Positions 18,769 through 27,686 of a stretch of DNA of 64,000 nt are shown here, one piece after another (within the stretch, counting starts at the first letter, position 1; each line of letters opens with the position of its first letter). A program made the position numbers and the translations under genes. The DNA lies in contig NC_067205.1 in assembly GCF_026262505.1 (NCBI RefSeq), forward strand, positions 27,544,556 through 27,608,555, read 5' to 3'. Below the pieces are notes generated by a model, which searched no databases, had not been told where the DNA came from, and saw nothing but the letters and a program-made list of their open reading frames with translations. Origin of the DNA: Trichomonas vaginalis G3. Lineage: Eukaryota; Parabasalia; Trichomonadida; Trichomonadidae.

Positions 18769-19464
18769 ATGAGAAGACGTTTCACTAGTCAAAAGAACAC
18801 TAACGCAAAAGCAGAGATTACGGTTGGTTATAACGTAAATGATGATAAATCACGAATTATTCAAAATGTTAAAGTTAATGTTAGCCCCGAATTAACAAGG
18901 TCAGCAACTCAGTCCAATTTATTAACTCATGACTTACCGAAAAAGGAGGAGCAAAATAAAGAAGATGGAGACCCAATCATTTTATCTGAACCCGGTAAAG
19001 AACCTGTTGAAATCCCCACATATCCAACATACCCCCCACCTCTTTCATCAAACATCGAGAACCCAGGAATCTACGATTCCAGTCGCAATGCGCCATATAA
19101 AATAGACATTAATTCTGAATTAATGAAAATTTACCGTGATATAATAATTAATAATTATGATTCAATAATAAATTTAATTGACCAATCTGGTTTAATTATT
19201 TTACCTTATGAATCATTAATTCACATTATCGCCATTCTTTGTGATGTTCAAGATTCAGACGTTAAGATTCAATTTTTCATAGATGATGAGGTTTCATGCT
19301 GCGGAACAGTTGCAAAAATAAATCCTATAAAGGATATTAGCACAATTAAGATATCAAAGAACGGAACAACAACTGAACTTCATTTAACATATAATGATAT
19401 TTATAATAAAATAGTTGATGAATATAAAATATCACTTGAAAAATTCTTTGTTAAGGCCATTTAA
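18769..19464 (+). CDS. PPPL/CCG-family protein of element 2 (231 aa)
   Basis: ATG 18769 in an ATTATAAATG context. Residues 1-95 are polar and disordered and include TYPTYPPPLSS; residues 115-231 are folded, with an Ile/Asn-rich helix pair, FIDDEVSCCGTVAKI and a C-terminal amphipathic helix. The broken gene at 3324-3906 of element 1 shares the Pro-rich stretch, the CCG block and the tail, making this one of the few non-core genes common to both elements. The 3' end overlaps the convergent gene at 19461 by 4 bp. Function is unknown. Confidence 0.62.
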   Translation: MRRRFTSQKNTNAKAEITVGYNVNDDKSRIIQNVKVNVSPELTRSATQSNLLTHDLPKKEEQNKEDGDPIILSEPGKEPVEIPTYPTYPPPLSSNIENPGIYDSSRNAPYKIDINSELMKIYRDIIINNYDSIINLIDQSGLIILPYESLIHIIAILCDVQDSDVKIQFFIDDEVSCCGTVAKINPIKDISTIKISKNGTTTELHLTYNDIYNKIVDEYKISLEKFFVKAI

Positions 19465-19940
19465 TATTCAAGCATTAACATTATCGAATAATAATCCTTT
19501 GAATCATAATCAATAATAATTGACCTTTCACCAGTTTCTATCGTTTGTTTTATTTCTTTTTGTTCCCCACTATCCGGATCGGTCATTGTAATTGTTTTTG
19601 TTATAGTATCAGCTTTATCTTTAACTTCAATCTTTTTTCCATCGGGATATTTAAACCAAAATTCCAAAAATTCGATATTGTCAATCTGTTCATATTTTAA
19701 TCTATCAATTACATTTTTAATACCATCTGAAAATCTTATGAAATGGTCATTATATGGGTTTGATTGAACTAAATTTGAATGAAGTGAAATATAACCCGAT
19801 GATGAATATGACATTGACTCATATTTTCTGAAAACACTAAAATTTATAACATGAATGAATTTCTTATTCGTTGAATTTATGAATTCTTGAGGTAATCTTA
19901 TTCTAGTTTTATTTATCACTGGAAAATAACGCTTTACCAT
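19461..19940 (-). CDS. Unknown beta-rich protein of element 2 (159 aa)
   Basis: I choose ATG 19940 (MVKRYFPVINKTRIRLPQEF); an upstream TTG-initiated extension would overlap the start of the divergent gene. The protein appears to be mostly beta strand (KKFIHVINFSVFRKYESMSY; SGYISLHSNLVQSN), ending with IIIDYDSKDYYSIMLMLEY. No family recognised; a small capsid or cement protein is one possibility. Only 20 bp separate its ATG from the divergent ATG at 19961. Confidence 0.55.
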   Translation of the reverse strand: MVKRYFPVINKTRIRLPQEFINSTNKKFIHVINFSVFRKYESMSYSSSGYISLHSNLVQSNPYNDHFIRFSDGIKNVIDRLKYEQIDNIEFLEFWFKYPDGKKIEVKDKADTITKTITMTDPDSGEQKEIKQTIETGERSIIIDYDSKDYYSIMLMLEY

Positions 19941-19960
19941 ATTTTTAATCGTAATAAAAA

Positions 19961-20671
19961 ATGTCAATTATCAATATTATTTCGAATAATAGCTGTGAAT
20001 TAAATTTAACAGTTAGCGGAATTTATAATGTTACTCTCGTTTCTGTGAGTGGTAAATTTAATCCCATTCTTTTAGACCCTTCAGATTATATATCATTTAT
20101 TAAAGATGACCTTGAAAAAACGTATGATATGTATATAAATAACGTGATAACGAAATGGGATATTAACATGATTTTAAGTTATTTAAATGAATCATTTATC
20201 GTATGGTATGAAGAAAATTTTAAATCAAAACCTGATAAACTTTTTGAACTTGATGAAATAAATAACCTTATTAAATTTCCGCTGAAAATTAAATTTTGTA
20301 CTCCTCATCTTCGTTCATTGTTGGGGATATTAAATTTTGAAAAAGATGTTGGGGATGTTTTGTATTCTGACACTGGTTCCAATTTCATTTTAATCAAATG
20401 TGATAAAGTTAATACCCCAATGAGATTTTCACATCAAACATTAGACCCTAACTCTTACCCATCAATACAAAACATTTTATCCATCAACTTAAACATATTT
20501 TCTTTATCATATCCGTTTCAATTATCCGGGAATTCATTTATTCTTCATTCAAAAGATTTATCAAATATTAAATTTAGAATAACCGACCTATTTGATTGTG
20601 ATTTAGAATTCATGAATGAAATATTATGGCAATTTCAAATAGAAAAAATAGGTGATGAGATAACAGATTAA
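19961..20671 (+). CDS. Unknown beta-rich protein of element 2 (236 aa)
   Basis: ATG 19961 after an A-run (GTAATAAAAAATG). The N-terminus is strand-rich (NLTVSGIYNVTLVSVSGKF); the middle is helical (YLNESFIVWYEENFKSKPDK), and the rest is mixed strand (FILHSKDLSNIKFRITDLFD). No motif recognised. It is read in the same direction as the fibre gene that follows after 24 bp, so a structural role is plausible, but this is inference. Confidence 0.55.
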   Translation: MSIINIISNNSCELNLTVSGIYNVTLVSVSGKFNPILLDPSDYISFIKDDLEKTYDMYINNVITKWDINMILSYLNESFIVWYEENFKSKPDKLFELDEINNLIKFPLKIKFCTPHLRSLLGILNFEKDVGDVLYSDTGSNFILIKCDKVNTPMRFSHQTLDPNSYPSIQNILSINLNIFSLSYPFQLSGNSFILHSKDLSNIKFRITDLFDCDLEFMNEILWQFQIEKIGDEITD

Positions 20672-20695
20672 ATATTTATTTTTTAATCATAATAA

Positions 20696-22864
20696 ATGAT
20701 TAAACAACAACAACCACGACAACTTAAGGCGCAAAGCACCCAGGCCCTTCAAACCATTACATACGCCACATATGCATATAATTCAAAGACGGCAGAACAA
20801 ACGCAAAGGTTGAAATATGGAGATTTGGAGATAGTATTGAAAAATGACCATTTCGAATTCGTTTGCAAGGGTGGTGCAGTGATATCAAATATAAAAGAAA
20901 TTTTATTTATGAATTCAAAAATTAAAGGTATAACGGATGATATAACATCAATTCCACCAGAAGAACAAAGATATTACGCATTAAATGCATTTCCTAAAGT
21001 TTTGAAGATTGGAAGATTTAATTTAAATGAGGAATTCATAAAAGGTTTCCTAAATGACATAATGAAGAAAGCAGATAAGGAATATGTGGCTAGTGAGTTA
21101 ATGAAGAAGGCAGATAAGGAATATGTCAACAGTGAGTTAGAGAAGAAGGTAGATAAGGGACTTATGGCTAGTGAATTAATGAAGAAAGCAGATAAGGAAT
21201 ATGTTAATGAAAAAGATAATGAAATTAAAGAAATGGTTGAATGGTATCATGAATGGACATCAAAGATTTTAAAAACTAAAGCTGATACAGGATGGGTTTC
21301 AGGATGTTTAGACCTTAAAGCGGATAAAACTTATGTTAACGATGAGTTAAATAAGAAAGCAGATAAGGAATATGTGGATAGTGAGTTAATGAAGAAAGCT
21401 AATATATCATTTGTTAATGAAGAAATAAAACAATCAGAGGTCTATTTTACTCCACCATTTTTAAATTTTATGAAATCATCAGATAAAACCTTTGATATAG
21501 ATTCTTTTGAATGGATATGTTTCGATGGAGTGACCATGTATTTATTTTATACAGCTGGAGTGCTTTATTATTTTAAAACAAATGATTTTAAAAACTATGA
21601 ATCATTTACTCCATCTGTTTTGAATCCTGATACACGAAAGCCAATCATTAATCCAAGAATTTTATATGTTGAATATAATAACGGTAAATTTATGGGAATG
21701 ATAACGGTTGAAGATGATTTTTGCCCTTGTTATTCATTCGATTGTATCCAATGGTTCAAATGTAATTTAAATCAAGATGCTAAATTTAAATATTCAAATA
21801 ATCCTATTAGATGTGTTAATAATAAATGGGTACTAATTTATGAAGTCAATCAAATTTTCATTAGTGAGGATGGGATAAATTATTATATGTTTAGTATGAT
21901 GTCATCAGATTTGGAAATTGATTATACAAGTAAGTGGTATTACATTAACAACATGTATTTTATCCTACAAAATGATAAAATTTATAGATCATCTTCAATA
22001 CCACAAGGTCAATTTGAACAAATTTTTCAAGCTGATGGAGACATTGAAGCTTTATGTTATGGATCAAATGTTTATGTTCTCGTTTCAGATGAAATGGTCT
22101 ATTCATATCCTGTAAGTTATAACAGACATATTTATTTATCACAGGATTTATCAAATTGGGAATTGGTTTATTCATTCACTCCAAAATTTACTCAAAATTA
22201 TAGATTTACAAATTTATTTTATATTGATGGGTATTTCATTGCTTTAGGATGTGGTGATTTAGTAAATATCAGTAGTGATGGAAGAAACTGGTCTGAAATC
22301 ACAAAATTTCAAGATGTTAGAAAAGCAATTTTCAAAAATAATACGTTAATATTGATAACAAGACCAGTTTTAAATACTCACCCAAATTCAATATTATATA
22401 ATAAATTCAATATTCATAATGGATTAAATACAATTCTTGAGATGATTTACCCCATTGGTTCTATTTATACGTCAATGAACTCAACAAATCCAGCAACAGT
22501 TCTGGGTTTCGGTACGTGGAAGCAGATTGTAGATAAATTCCTCTATTGTGCTAACAGTTCAAAGGAAACAGGAGGTTCAAAGAAAATAAATATTGAAAAC
22601 CTTCCACCGCACACTCATACAGGAACTACAAACTTTTCTGGCGACCATAGTCACTCATTAAGAGACCACCCATTATACAACTCAGAATATTATGCTGGCA
22701 ATGACGTTTTATCTCCAGATTATAACCATTCGGCAAAAAAGACTTTTCGACCAACTGAACCAGGAGGAAATCATTCACACACTTTCACAACAAATCCAAC
22801 AGGCTTGGGTAAAGATTATATGCCTCCATTTATGACTGTATTCGCATGGTATAGAGTTCAATGA
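20696..22864 (+). CDS. Phage-type tail-collar fibre protein in element 2 (722 aa)
   Basis: Residues 1-120 form an unrecognised N-terminal domain. Residues about 120-250 hold at least seven imperfect repeats of the form KKADKEYVxSEL, a trimeric coiled-coil shaft style common in tail fibres. Residues about 255-570 look like a beta-propeller or kelch-like region with repeated short strands (KWVLIYEVNQIFISEDGINY; YFILQNDKIYRSSS). The last 140 residues match the phage tail collar/short-tail-fibre tip: GSIYTSMNSTNPATVLGFGTW, KQIVDKFLYC, ETGGSKKINIENLPPHTHTG, GNHSHTFT and a final MPPFMTVFAWYRV. The His-x-His pairs are the metal-binding tip motif of T4 gp12-like fibres. This suggests a receptor-binding spike. 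The frame is intact. Confidence 0.85.
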   Translation: MIKQQQPRQLKAQSTQALQTITYATYAYNSKTAEQTQRLKYGDLEIVLKNDHFEFVCKGGAVISNIKEILFMNSKIKGITDDITSIPPEEQRYYALNAFPKVLKIGRFNLNEEFIKGFLNDIMKKADKEYVASELMKKADKEYVNSELEKKVDKGLMASELMKKADKEYVNEKDNEIKEMVEWYHEWTSKILKTKADTGWVSGCLDLKADKTYVNDELNKKADKEYVDSELMKKANISFVNEEIKQSEVYFTPPFLNFMKSSDKTFDIDSFEWICFDGVTMYLFYTAGVLYYFKTNDFKNYESFTPSVLNPDTRKPIINPRILYVEYNNGKFMGMITVEDDFCPCYSFDCIQWFKCNLNQDAKFKYSNNPIRCVNNKWVLIYEVNQIFISEDGINYYMFSMMSSDLEIDYTSKWYYINNMYFILQNDKIYRSSSIPQGQFEQIFQADGDIEALCYGSNVYVLVSDEMVYSYPVSYNRHIYLSQDLSNWELVYSFTPKFTQNYRFTNLFYIDGYFIALGCGDLVNISSDGRNWSEITKFQDVRKAIFKNNTLILITRPVLNTHPNSILYNKFNIHNGLNTILEMIYPIGSIYTSMNSTNPATVLGFGTWKQIVDKFLYCANSSKETGGSKKINIENLPPHTHTGTTNFSGDHSHSLRDHPLYNSEYYAGNDVLSPDYNHSAKKTFRPTEPGGNHSHTFTTNPTGLGKDYMPPFMTVFAWYRVQ

Positions 22865-22918
22865 ACGCTCGTCGACATAAGATTTTATAAATTGCACATT
22901 TGACGTAAATTCATTTTC

Positions 22919-23122
22919 CCAGTTATTCAATAATTAATTATTTTTGAATAACTGATGAGGTCACCGGGTCACCAGGTGGTCACCAGGTAATTTAACTTCT
23001 ATGAAAAAATGTGACAACATGACATTTAGACAACAGCGTCGGAAATATGATGCAGTCCAAAAATAAAGTTAGTTTTAAAATTATTTTTATTTATTTTTTT
23101 TATTTTGTATGTAAGAACAGAA
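22919..23122 (+). promoter_or_regulatory. GGTCACC repeat copy A and leader of the KilA-N gene
   Basis: Contains TTATTCAATAATTAATTATT, then GAGGTCACCGGGTCACCAGG and TGGTCACCAGG, an AT-rich box with ATGAAAAAATGTGACAACAT, and finally AGTCCAAAAATAAAGTTAG before an AT-rich run into the gene at 23123. The same series, in the same order, precedes the primase-helicase gene at 25327, so it looks like a duplicated promoter or operator cassette. The GGTCACC/GGTGACC half-sites are inverted relative to each other and could bind a dimeric protein. Confidence 0.7.
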
Positions 23123-23548
23123 ATGTCAGTCGAAGCAAAAACATTCACGAACAAATCTAATGGTGAAACATTCATAAAAGGCACTTATAATGATATTGAA
23201 GTCTTACGTAGAGACAAGGATGGTTACATTAATGCAACAAAGATGTGTCAGCAGTTTAGGAAAGACTTTAGAAAGTTGTTGGAAAATAAGTCCTGGGAAG
23301 AGTATTATAAGGCATTTTGTGAAGAATATAGCAACCGCCGGAATTCCGACGGTTGCTTTTTATACAAAATTCATGCAGGAATTCCTGATGAAATCAAACA
23401 GGTTAGAGGAACGTATGTAGACCCAAGACTTATAAACTATATAGCAATGTGGGCTTCTCCAAAATATTGCATAGCAGTTGGAAAAATTATGGACTCCATA
23501 GACAAGAAAGTTCATGAGAAGTTAGATGAAGAAGAACTCGAAGATATA

Positions 23549-24848
23549 GGGTGTCCAAAGGTGTGTTTAGCACAAACCTGAATACTGCGAATAGAAATAA
23601 ACAAGTTACATATATATAAAGTTTATTTAAATATAATCACCATTGGATTCAATCACGCGTTCGCAGCGATCGATCCAGGCTTGAAAGACACGCTTTAAAT
23701 CATCATGAGAAAATTGCTCAAATTGCTCTCTTACAAAATTTTCAAGATCATCTGGACTCGCGAATTCGCGTCCTTCAGCTCTCTTTTTTAGCGTGCCGAA
23801 TAAATAAAAGTCAGAGGGTGCAATATCAGGTGAATAAATTGGGTTTGGAACAACTTTGACATTGTTTTCCACCAAGTAATTCATTACCTTATGACTTTTG
23901 TGAACTCTTGAATTATCAAAATGAATTGCAAACTTTTGTTTTTGTTGTTTGGATTTCTCAAACTCATCAGAATTGATAATTTGAGTAAGAACATTGTCAA
24001 ATAGATACTGAGCATTCATCGTATTAGGTTTTTGAAGAATATCAATTGCGATGATGCCATTCACGCCCCAAAAAACTGACAACATCATCATTGGTGTGTC
24101 AATTTTTTTCTTCGGGAATGTTTGCGGATTTTCATCCTTCGGGATCCACATGATTTTGGCTTCTGTTGCATATTGAAACCAAGACTCGTCCCCTGTTACT
24201 AAAAAGCGAAACTTCTTGGATTGATACGCACCCAATATAGAGAGGAGCTCTTTCGAAGATTGGACTCTAGATTTTTTTTGAACTGAATTAAGGTTGTGCG
24301 GAACCCAACGTGTATACGCTAGTATGTAGTTCAAATAATTGTGCAGATAATAACTGACTGTTGTACGTGGTATCTTTGTCATCTCCTCTATCCTTCTGAG
24401 TGATGCTCTTGGGTCTTCATCTAGCGCTTGAAGAATTGCTTTGATTTTTCTTTGATCCGGCGATTTTTTGTCAATTTTTATGATGGGCGCCTTTTTGTTC
24501 ATGAAGTGATACATCCTAACATGATACGTTACAGTGGAATAGCTAGAAGCATCCATACCGAAGCATTTTACCAATGTCTCGTAGATTTTTTTACAGTCTT
24601 TGCATTTTTTTGCAAGAGCGAGGATGTTTTCTTTATGATTCATTAAAAAAATGAAAAAAATCCCGCCAAAATTTCCCGCGAAACCGCCTCTTGTCTCAAA
24701 ATTCATTTTATATCCCGGCATGGCGCCAAAATACAACATACTCATCATATACATATATTCATATTTTTTATTATATATTTATAATCAGCATATATCTCCT
24801 TTAATAGTCTCATATAGAGCGCTGTGCTAAACGCACCTTTGGACACCC
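23549..24848 (-). mobile_element. Mariner (Tc1/mariner) transposon, 1300 bp, inside element 2
   Basis: Terminal inverted repeats of about 25 bp (GGGTGTCCAAAGGTG..., one mismatch seen between ends), flanked on both sides by the TA dinucleotide (23547-23548 and 24849-24850), the known mariner target duplication. It contains one full-length transposase gene. The size matches the 1.3-kb mariner family known as Tvmar in Trichomonas vaginalis; identity with that family is not tested. It inserted after the Polinton, because it interrupts a Polinton gene. Confidence 0.95.
23627..24643 (-). CDS. Mariner transposase, D,D34D type (338 aa)
   Basis: I place the start at ATG 24643 (MNHKENILALAKKCKDCK), which gives the usual mariner length; the frame is open for 37 codons upstream, within the terminal region. 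The N-terminal half is a pair of helix-turn-helix domains (STVTYHVRMYHFM; ASLRRIEEMTKIPRTTVSYY). The catalytic triad is VTGDESWF, IHFDNSRVH and YSPDIAPSDFYLF, with exactly 34 residues between the second and third aspartates. WVPHNL is the usual linker motif. The frame is intact and all three aspartates are present, so the element could be active or recently so. Confidence 0.95.
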   Translation of the reverse strand: MNHKENILALAKKCKDCKKIYETLVKCFGMDASSYSTVTYHVRMYHFMNKKAPIIKIDKKSPDQRKIKAILQALDEDPRASLRRIEEMTKIPRTTVSYYLHNYLNYILAYTRWVPHNLNSVQKKSRVQSSKELLSILGAYQSKKFRFLVTGDESWFQYATEAKIMWIPKDENPQTFPKKKIDTPMMMLSVFWGVNGIIAIDILQKPNTMNAQYLFDNVLTQIINSDEFEKSKQQKQKFAIHFDNSRVHKSHKVMNYLVENNVKVVPNPIYSPDIAPSDFYLFGTLKKRAEGREFASPDDLENFVREQFEQFSHDDLKRVFQAWIDRCERVIESNGDYI

Positions 24849-25138
24849 TATACAGTGGAGAATGCTAAACCTTTGTTTGAAGAAGAAGTTGGAAAAATGT
24901 GTGAAAAACAATTAGAACATGAATGTGAGAAATGTTATGGTTATAGAGATTCTCCATACGAACTAGACCAATGGGAACAAGAAGATTTAAAGAGAGAATT
25001 TAGAGAATATGAACTCGCTAAGATAGCATTTGAAGCTGCAGAAAAGAAGTTAAAAGTTTGGGGTCGTTTTGTAAAAAAATATTGTGAGTAAATGAACCAT
25101 TTATTTTTATCGTTAATGTTTACGTTAATGTTTTTAGG

Positions 25139-25326
25139 TTATTCAATAATTAATTATTTTTGAATAACTGATGAGGTCACCGGGTCACCAGGTGGTCACC
25201 AGGTAATTTAACTTCTATGAAAAAATGTGACAACATGACATTTTGACAACATTTACGAAAATTTGATGTAGTCCAAAAATAAAGTTAGTTTTAAAATTAT
25301 ATTTTTATTTTTTTATTCCTATATAA
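25139..25326 (+). promoter_or_regulatory. GGTCACC repeat copy B and leader of the primase-helicase gene
   Basis: Repeats the cassette found at 22919-23122: TTATTCAATAATTAATTATT, GAGGTCACCGGGTCACCAGG, TGGTCACCAGG, the ATGAAAAAATGTGACAACAT box, then AGTCCAAAAATAAAGTTAG and an AT-rich run ending CCTATATAAATG. The first 100 bases are nearly identical to copy A; differences gather after the GACATTT box. It may be a promoter, an operator or an origin half. Confidence 0.7.
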
Positions 25327-27648
25327 ATGACAGCAACAAACAACAGCAACAGCAACAGCAACTTTATCATTTCTGATGAACAAGTTATTGATTCATTAGC
25401 TGAGGAATTAGTTGTGGCAGAAACTAAAATCCTCAACGAAAGAATTGGTGAAAACAAGATTGATTTACATAACTACCTCAAACATGATGGAGGAAGAGGA
25501 AGGAAAACTGGTACAGCTTTATTAGTAAATAAAATTTCGAATTTAACGATTATAGATGTTGATATCAATAAATCATACAATGATGAACTTAAAGAAACAG
25601 TTAGAAAAGACATTTTATCAAAACTTTCGGATAAAGATGTTATCGTTAAAACCGCTTCAGGAGGTCTTCACATTTATTGCAACACTAATTTCTTCTATTC
25701 AACCTCGAACAGAATGATTAAATGTTATTCCTGCAATGATTATGATATTGATATCATGACTTCTATGGATGATTCAAAGCGTTCATTAGTGGTTATGGCT
25801 GATTCAAGAGTTCGAAAGAATGCAACAGAACCAATCAATACATACTCATTCATTCGTGGAAGTTATGATTCAACATTAACCAGAACAGTGAATGATATAT
25901 TAAATGATTTGAATATTAAGGTAAGAGTTGAACAGAAGAACGAAGAAATAAAGAATATCATGAATGAAAACAAAGATGTAAACATTGACGATAAACTTGC
26001 CCAGAGCATAGTTGATGGCATCTGTGATTTTGAAGTACATAATGACGGTGGAAACATGAATTTAGAAAAAGAAGTTACATTATTCACACTGTTTCAAGCT
26101 ATTAATTCGTTACCTAATCATTTAATTAATGAAGCATACGATAACGTTTATAACTTCTGCAATTTAACTGAAAATGCAAAAAGTAATTTTGAAAAAGCAC
26201 GTAGTAGATATGCACATTTAATGACTTCTCCATTTGTTTTGGTGAAGATTCTAAAACTATATCAAAAGGAATATTATGATGAATACGTTTTGCCTTTATT
26301 ACGTAAGCCAAAAATAACATTTGATATCAAACTTGATGACTCGTTTTTGATAACAGATATTAGACGCAAGGCTGAAAATCATCAGTATAAAAACAGTTCT
26401 GAAGTAATTGAGGATTTATCACGTGTAATCCGTTTTGTAGATTGTGGAAACAAATATTTCATTCAAAAGGACTATAATATCCACGACAAAATGAATCAAA
26501 TATCATTTGTTCTTCAATCAAACATGAAAGAGTCACTCAAAATGATTAAATTATTTAAAGAAGAAGGTAAAACAATAACAGCATGGGATGTACTATTAAA
26601 TCAATTGTCTTCATTAACCGTTAAGGGTGTTTGCTTTAAATCTGATTCCCCCGATGTTTTCTCAACGTTTCAAGGTTATAAATACAACATTCTTGAAAAG
26701 CCTGATTACTCAAAAATTGAGATGTTTATGGATTTCATTAAAGAAGCCATTTGTGATAATAACGATGAAGTGTATAAATACCTTCTCGGGTGGATTGCAT
26801 CAATGATTCAACATCCTGGAATCAAGAATGAAACAGCAATTATTTTGAAAGGACTTCAGGGAACAGGTAAAAACAGATTCACAGACATTATTTCGGAACT
26901 TCTCGCTGGTTATTCATGTAAAAACATTACCGAAATAAGTGAGCTAACGGGTAATTTCAACTCAGTAGTTGAAAATAAAATGTTTCTTGTACTTAATGAA
27001 CTCAAGAATGTAGGTGAAGACAGACTTGCAAACTTCAACGCTTTGAAATCAATTATTACGGATAATGAGATTAGAATTAATGAAAAGAATCAACCCAGAA
27101 GAACTGCTCAGAATGTTGCAAACTTCATTTTCGTAACTAACAACGTTTACCCTGTCAAAATTGAAGTTGGAGACAGAAGATACGTAGTTTTAAGGGTTAA
27201 TGGTAAATTCAAGGGTCAATTTGATTACTTCAAGAATTTAATGGATTCATGCACAAAGGAATTTTATGATAATTTACTGACGTATTTTATGCAATATGAC
27301 ATTTCATCATTTAATGTACGAATCATACCGATGACTGAAGCCAAACAAGATTTAATTGAATTATCATCAAATCCTTTAGATGTATGGATAAATACACATT
27401 ATGATGAATTGTGTGCAGGTATGACGTGTAAAAATGCTCTATTCTGCAAACCATCAGACATGAAAGACAAGAATTTCCAAATGAGCATTAAGGATAAATG
27501 TGAAAGGAAACAAAGAAAAATAGATGGTAAACAAACATGGTATTATGTTTTGAAAGAAGAAATGAAAGGATTATATAAACAAATTGAACCAAACGATAAT
27601 GAGGATTCATTTACTGACGATGAAATACCTGTAAATGAAGCTTTATAA
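25327..27648 (+). CDS. Primpol-SF3 helicase (D5-like) replication protein of element 2 (773 aa)
   Basis: The N-terminal archaeo-eukaryotic primase domain shows LTIIDVDINKS (residues 73-83) with the D-x-D pair, and TASGGLHIYC (109-118), the S-G-G-x-H-x-Y motif of bifunctional primase-polymerases. The C-terminal superfamily 3 helicase shows Walker A GLQGTGKN (about 509-516), Walker B KMFLVLNEL (about 551), NFIFVTNNVYPV (about 596) and a GDRRYVVL arginine motif. This is the D5-like layout of poxviruses, giant viruses and virophages. It would prime and unwind DNA during replication. Classic Polintons rely on a protein-primed polymerase, so a full primpol-helicase next to PolB is notable. The frame is intact. 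Confidence 0.9.
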   Translation: MTATNNSNSNSNFIISDEQVIDSLAEELVVAETKILNERIGENKIDLHNYLKHDGGRGRKTGTALLVNKISNLTIIDVDINKSYNDELKETVRKDILSKLSDKDVIVKTASGGLHIYCNTNFFYSTSNRMIKCYSCNDYDIDIMTSMDDSKRSLVVMADSRVRKNATEPINTYSFIRGSYDSTLTRTVNDILNDLNIKVRVEQKNEEIKNIMNENKDVNIDDKLAQSIVDGICDFEVHNDGGNMNLEKEVTLFTLFQAINSLPNHLINEAYDNVYNFCNLTENAKSNFEKARSRYAHLMTSPFVLVKILKLYQKEYYDEYVLPLLRKPKITFDIKLDDSFLITDIRRKAENHQYKNSSEVIEDLSRVIRFVDCGNKYFIQKDYNIHDKMNQISFVLQSNMKESLKMIKLFKEEGKTITAWDVLLNQLSSLTVKGVCFKSDSPDVFSTFQGYKYNILEKPDYSKIEMFMDFIKEAICDNNDEVYKYLLGWIASMIQHPGIKNETAIILKGLQGTGKNRFTDIISELLAGYSCKNITEISELTGNFNSVVENKMFLVLNELKNVGEDRLANFNALKSIITDNEIRINEKNQPRRTAQNVANFIFVTNNVYPVKIEVGDRRYVVLRVNGKFKGQFDYFKNLMDSCTKEFYDNLLTYFMQYDISSFNVRIIPMTEAKQDLIELSSNPLDVWINTHYDELCAGMTCKNALFCKPSDMKDKNFQMSIKDKCERKQRKIDGKQTWYYVLKEEMKGLYKQIEPNDNEDSFTDDEIPVNEAL

Positions 27649-27686
27649 AGTATGATTGGAATTTATTTTTACATTAATCCTTTCAT

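Larger units (their letters stand above)
23123..25091 (+). pseudogene. KilA-N domain protein of element 2, split by a mariner
   Basis: KilA-N domains are DNA-binding modules of phages and large DNA viruses. The part before the mariner has DIEVLRRDKDGYINATKMCQ, the diagnostic Y-I-N-A-T-K core, then KSWEEYY, a GTYVDPRLINYIAMWASPKY block and a helix ending at the insertion. The part after 24850 is charged helix with CEKCYGYRDSPYELDQWEQE. The mariner at 23549-24848 lies within the coding sequence and has duplicated a TA. A GC-rich 26-bp palindrome followed by T5 lies inside the domain at 23331-23356. In viruses such proteins act as regulators or in host control; here it shares its leader with the primase-helicase gene. 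Confidence 0.8.
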
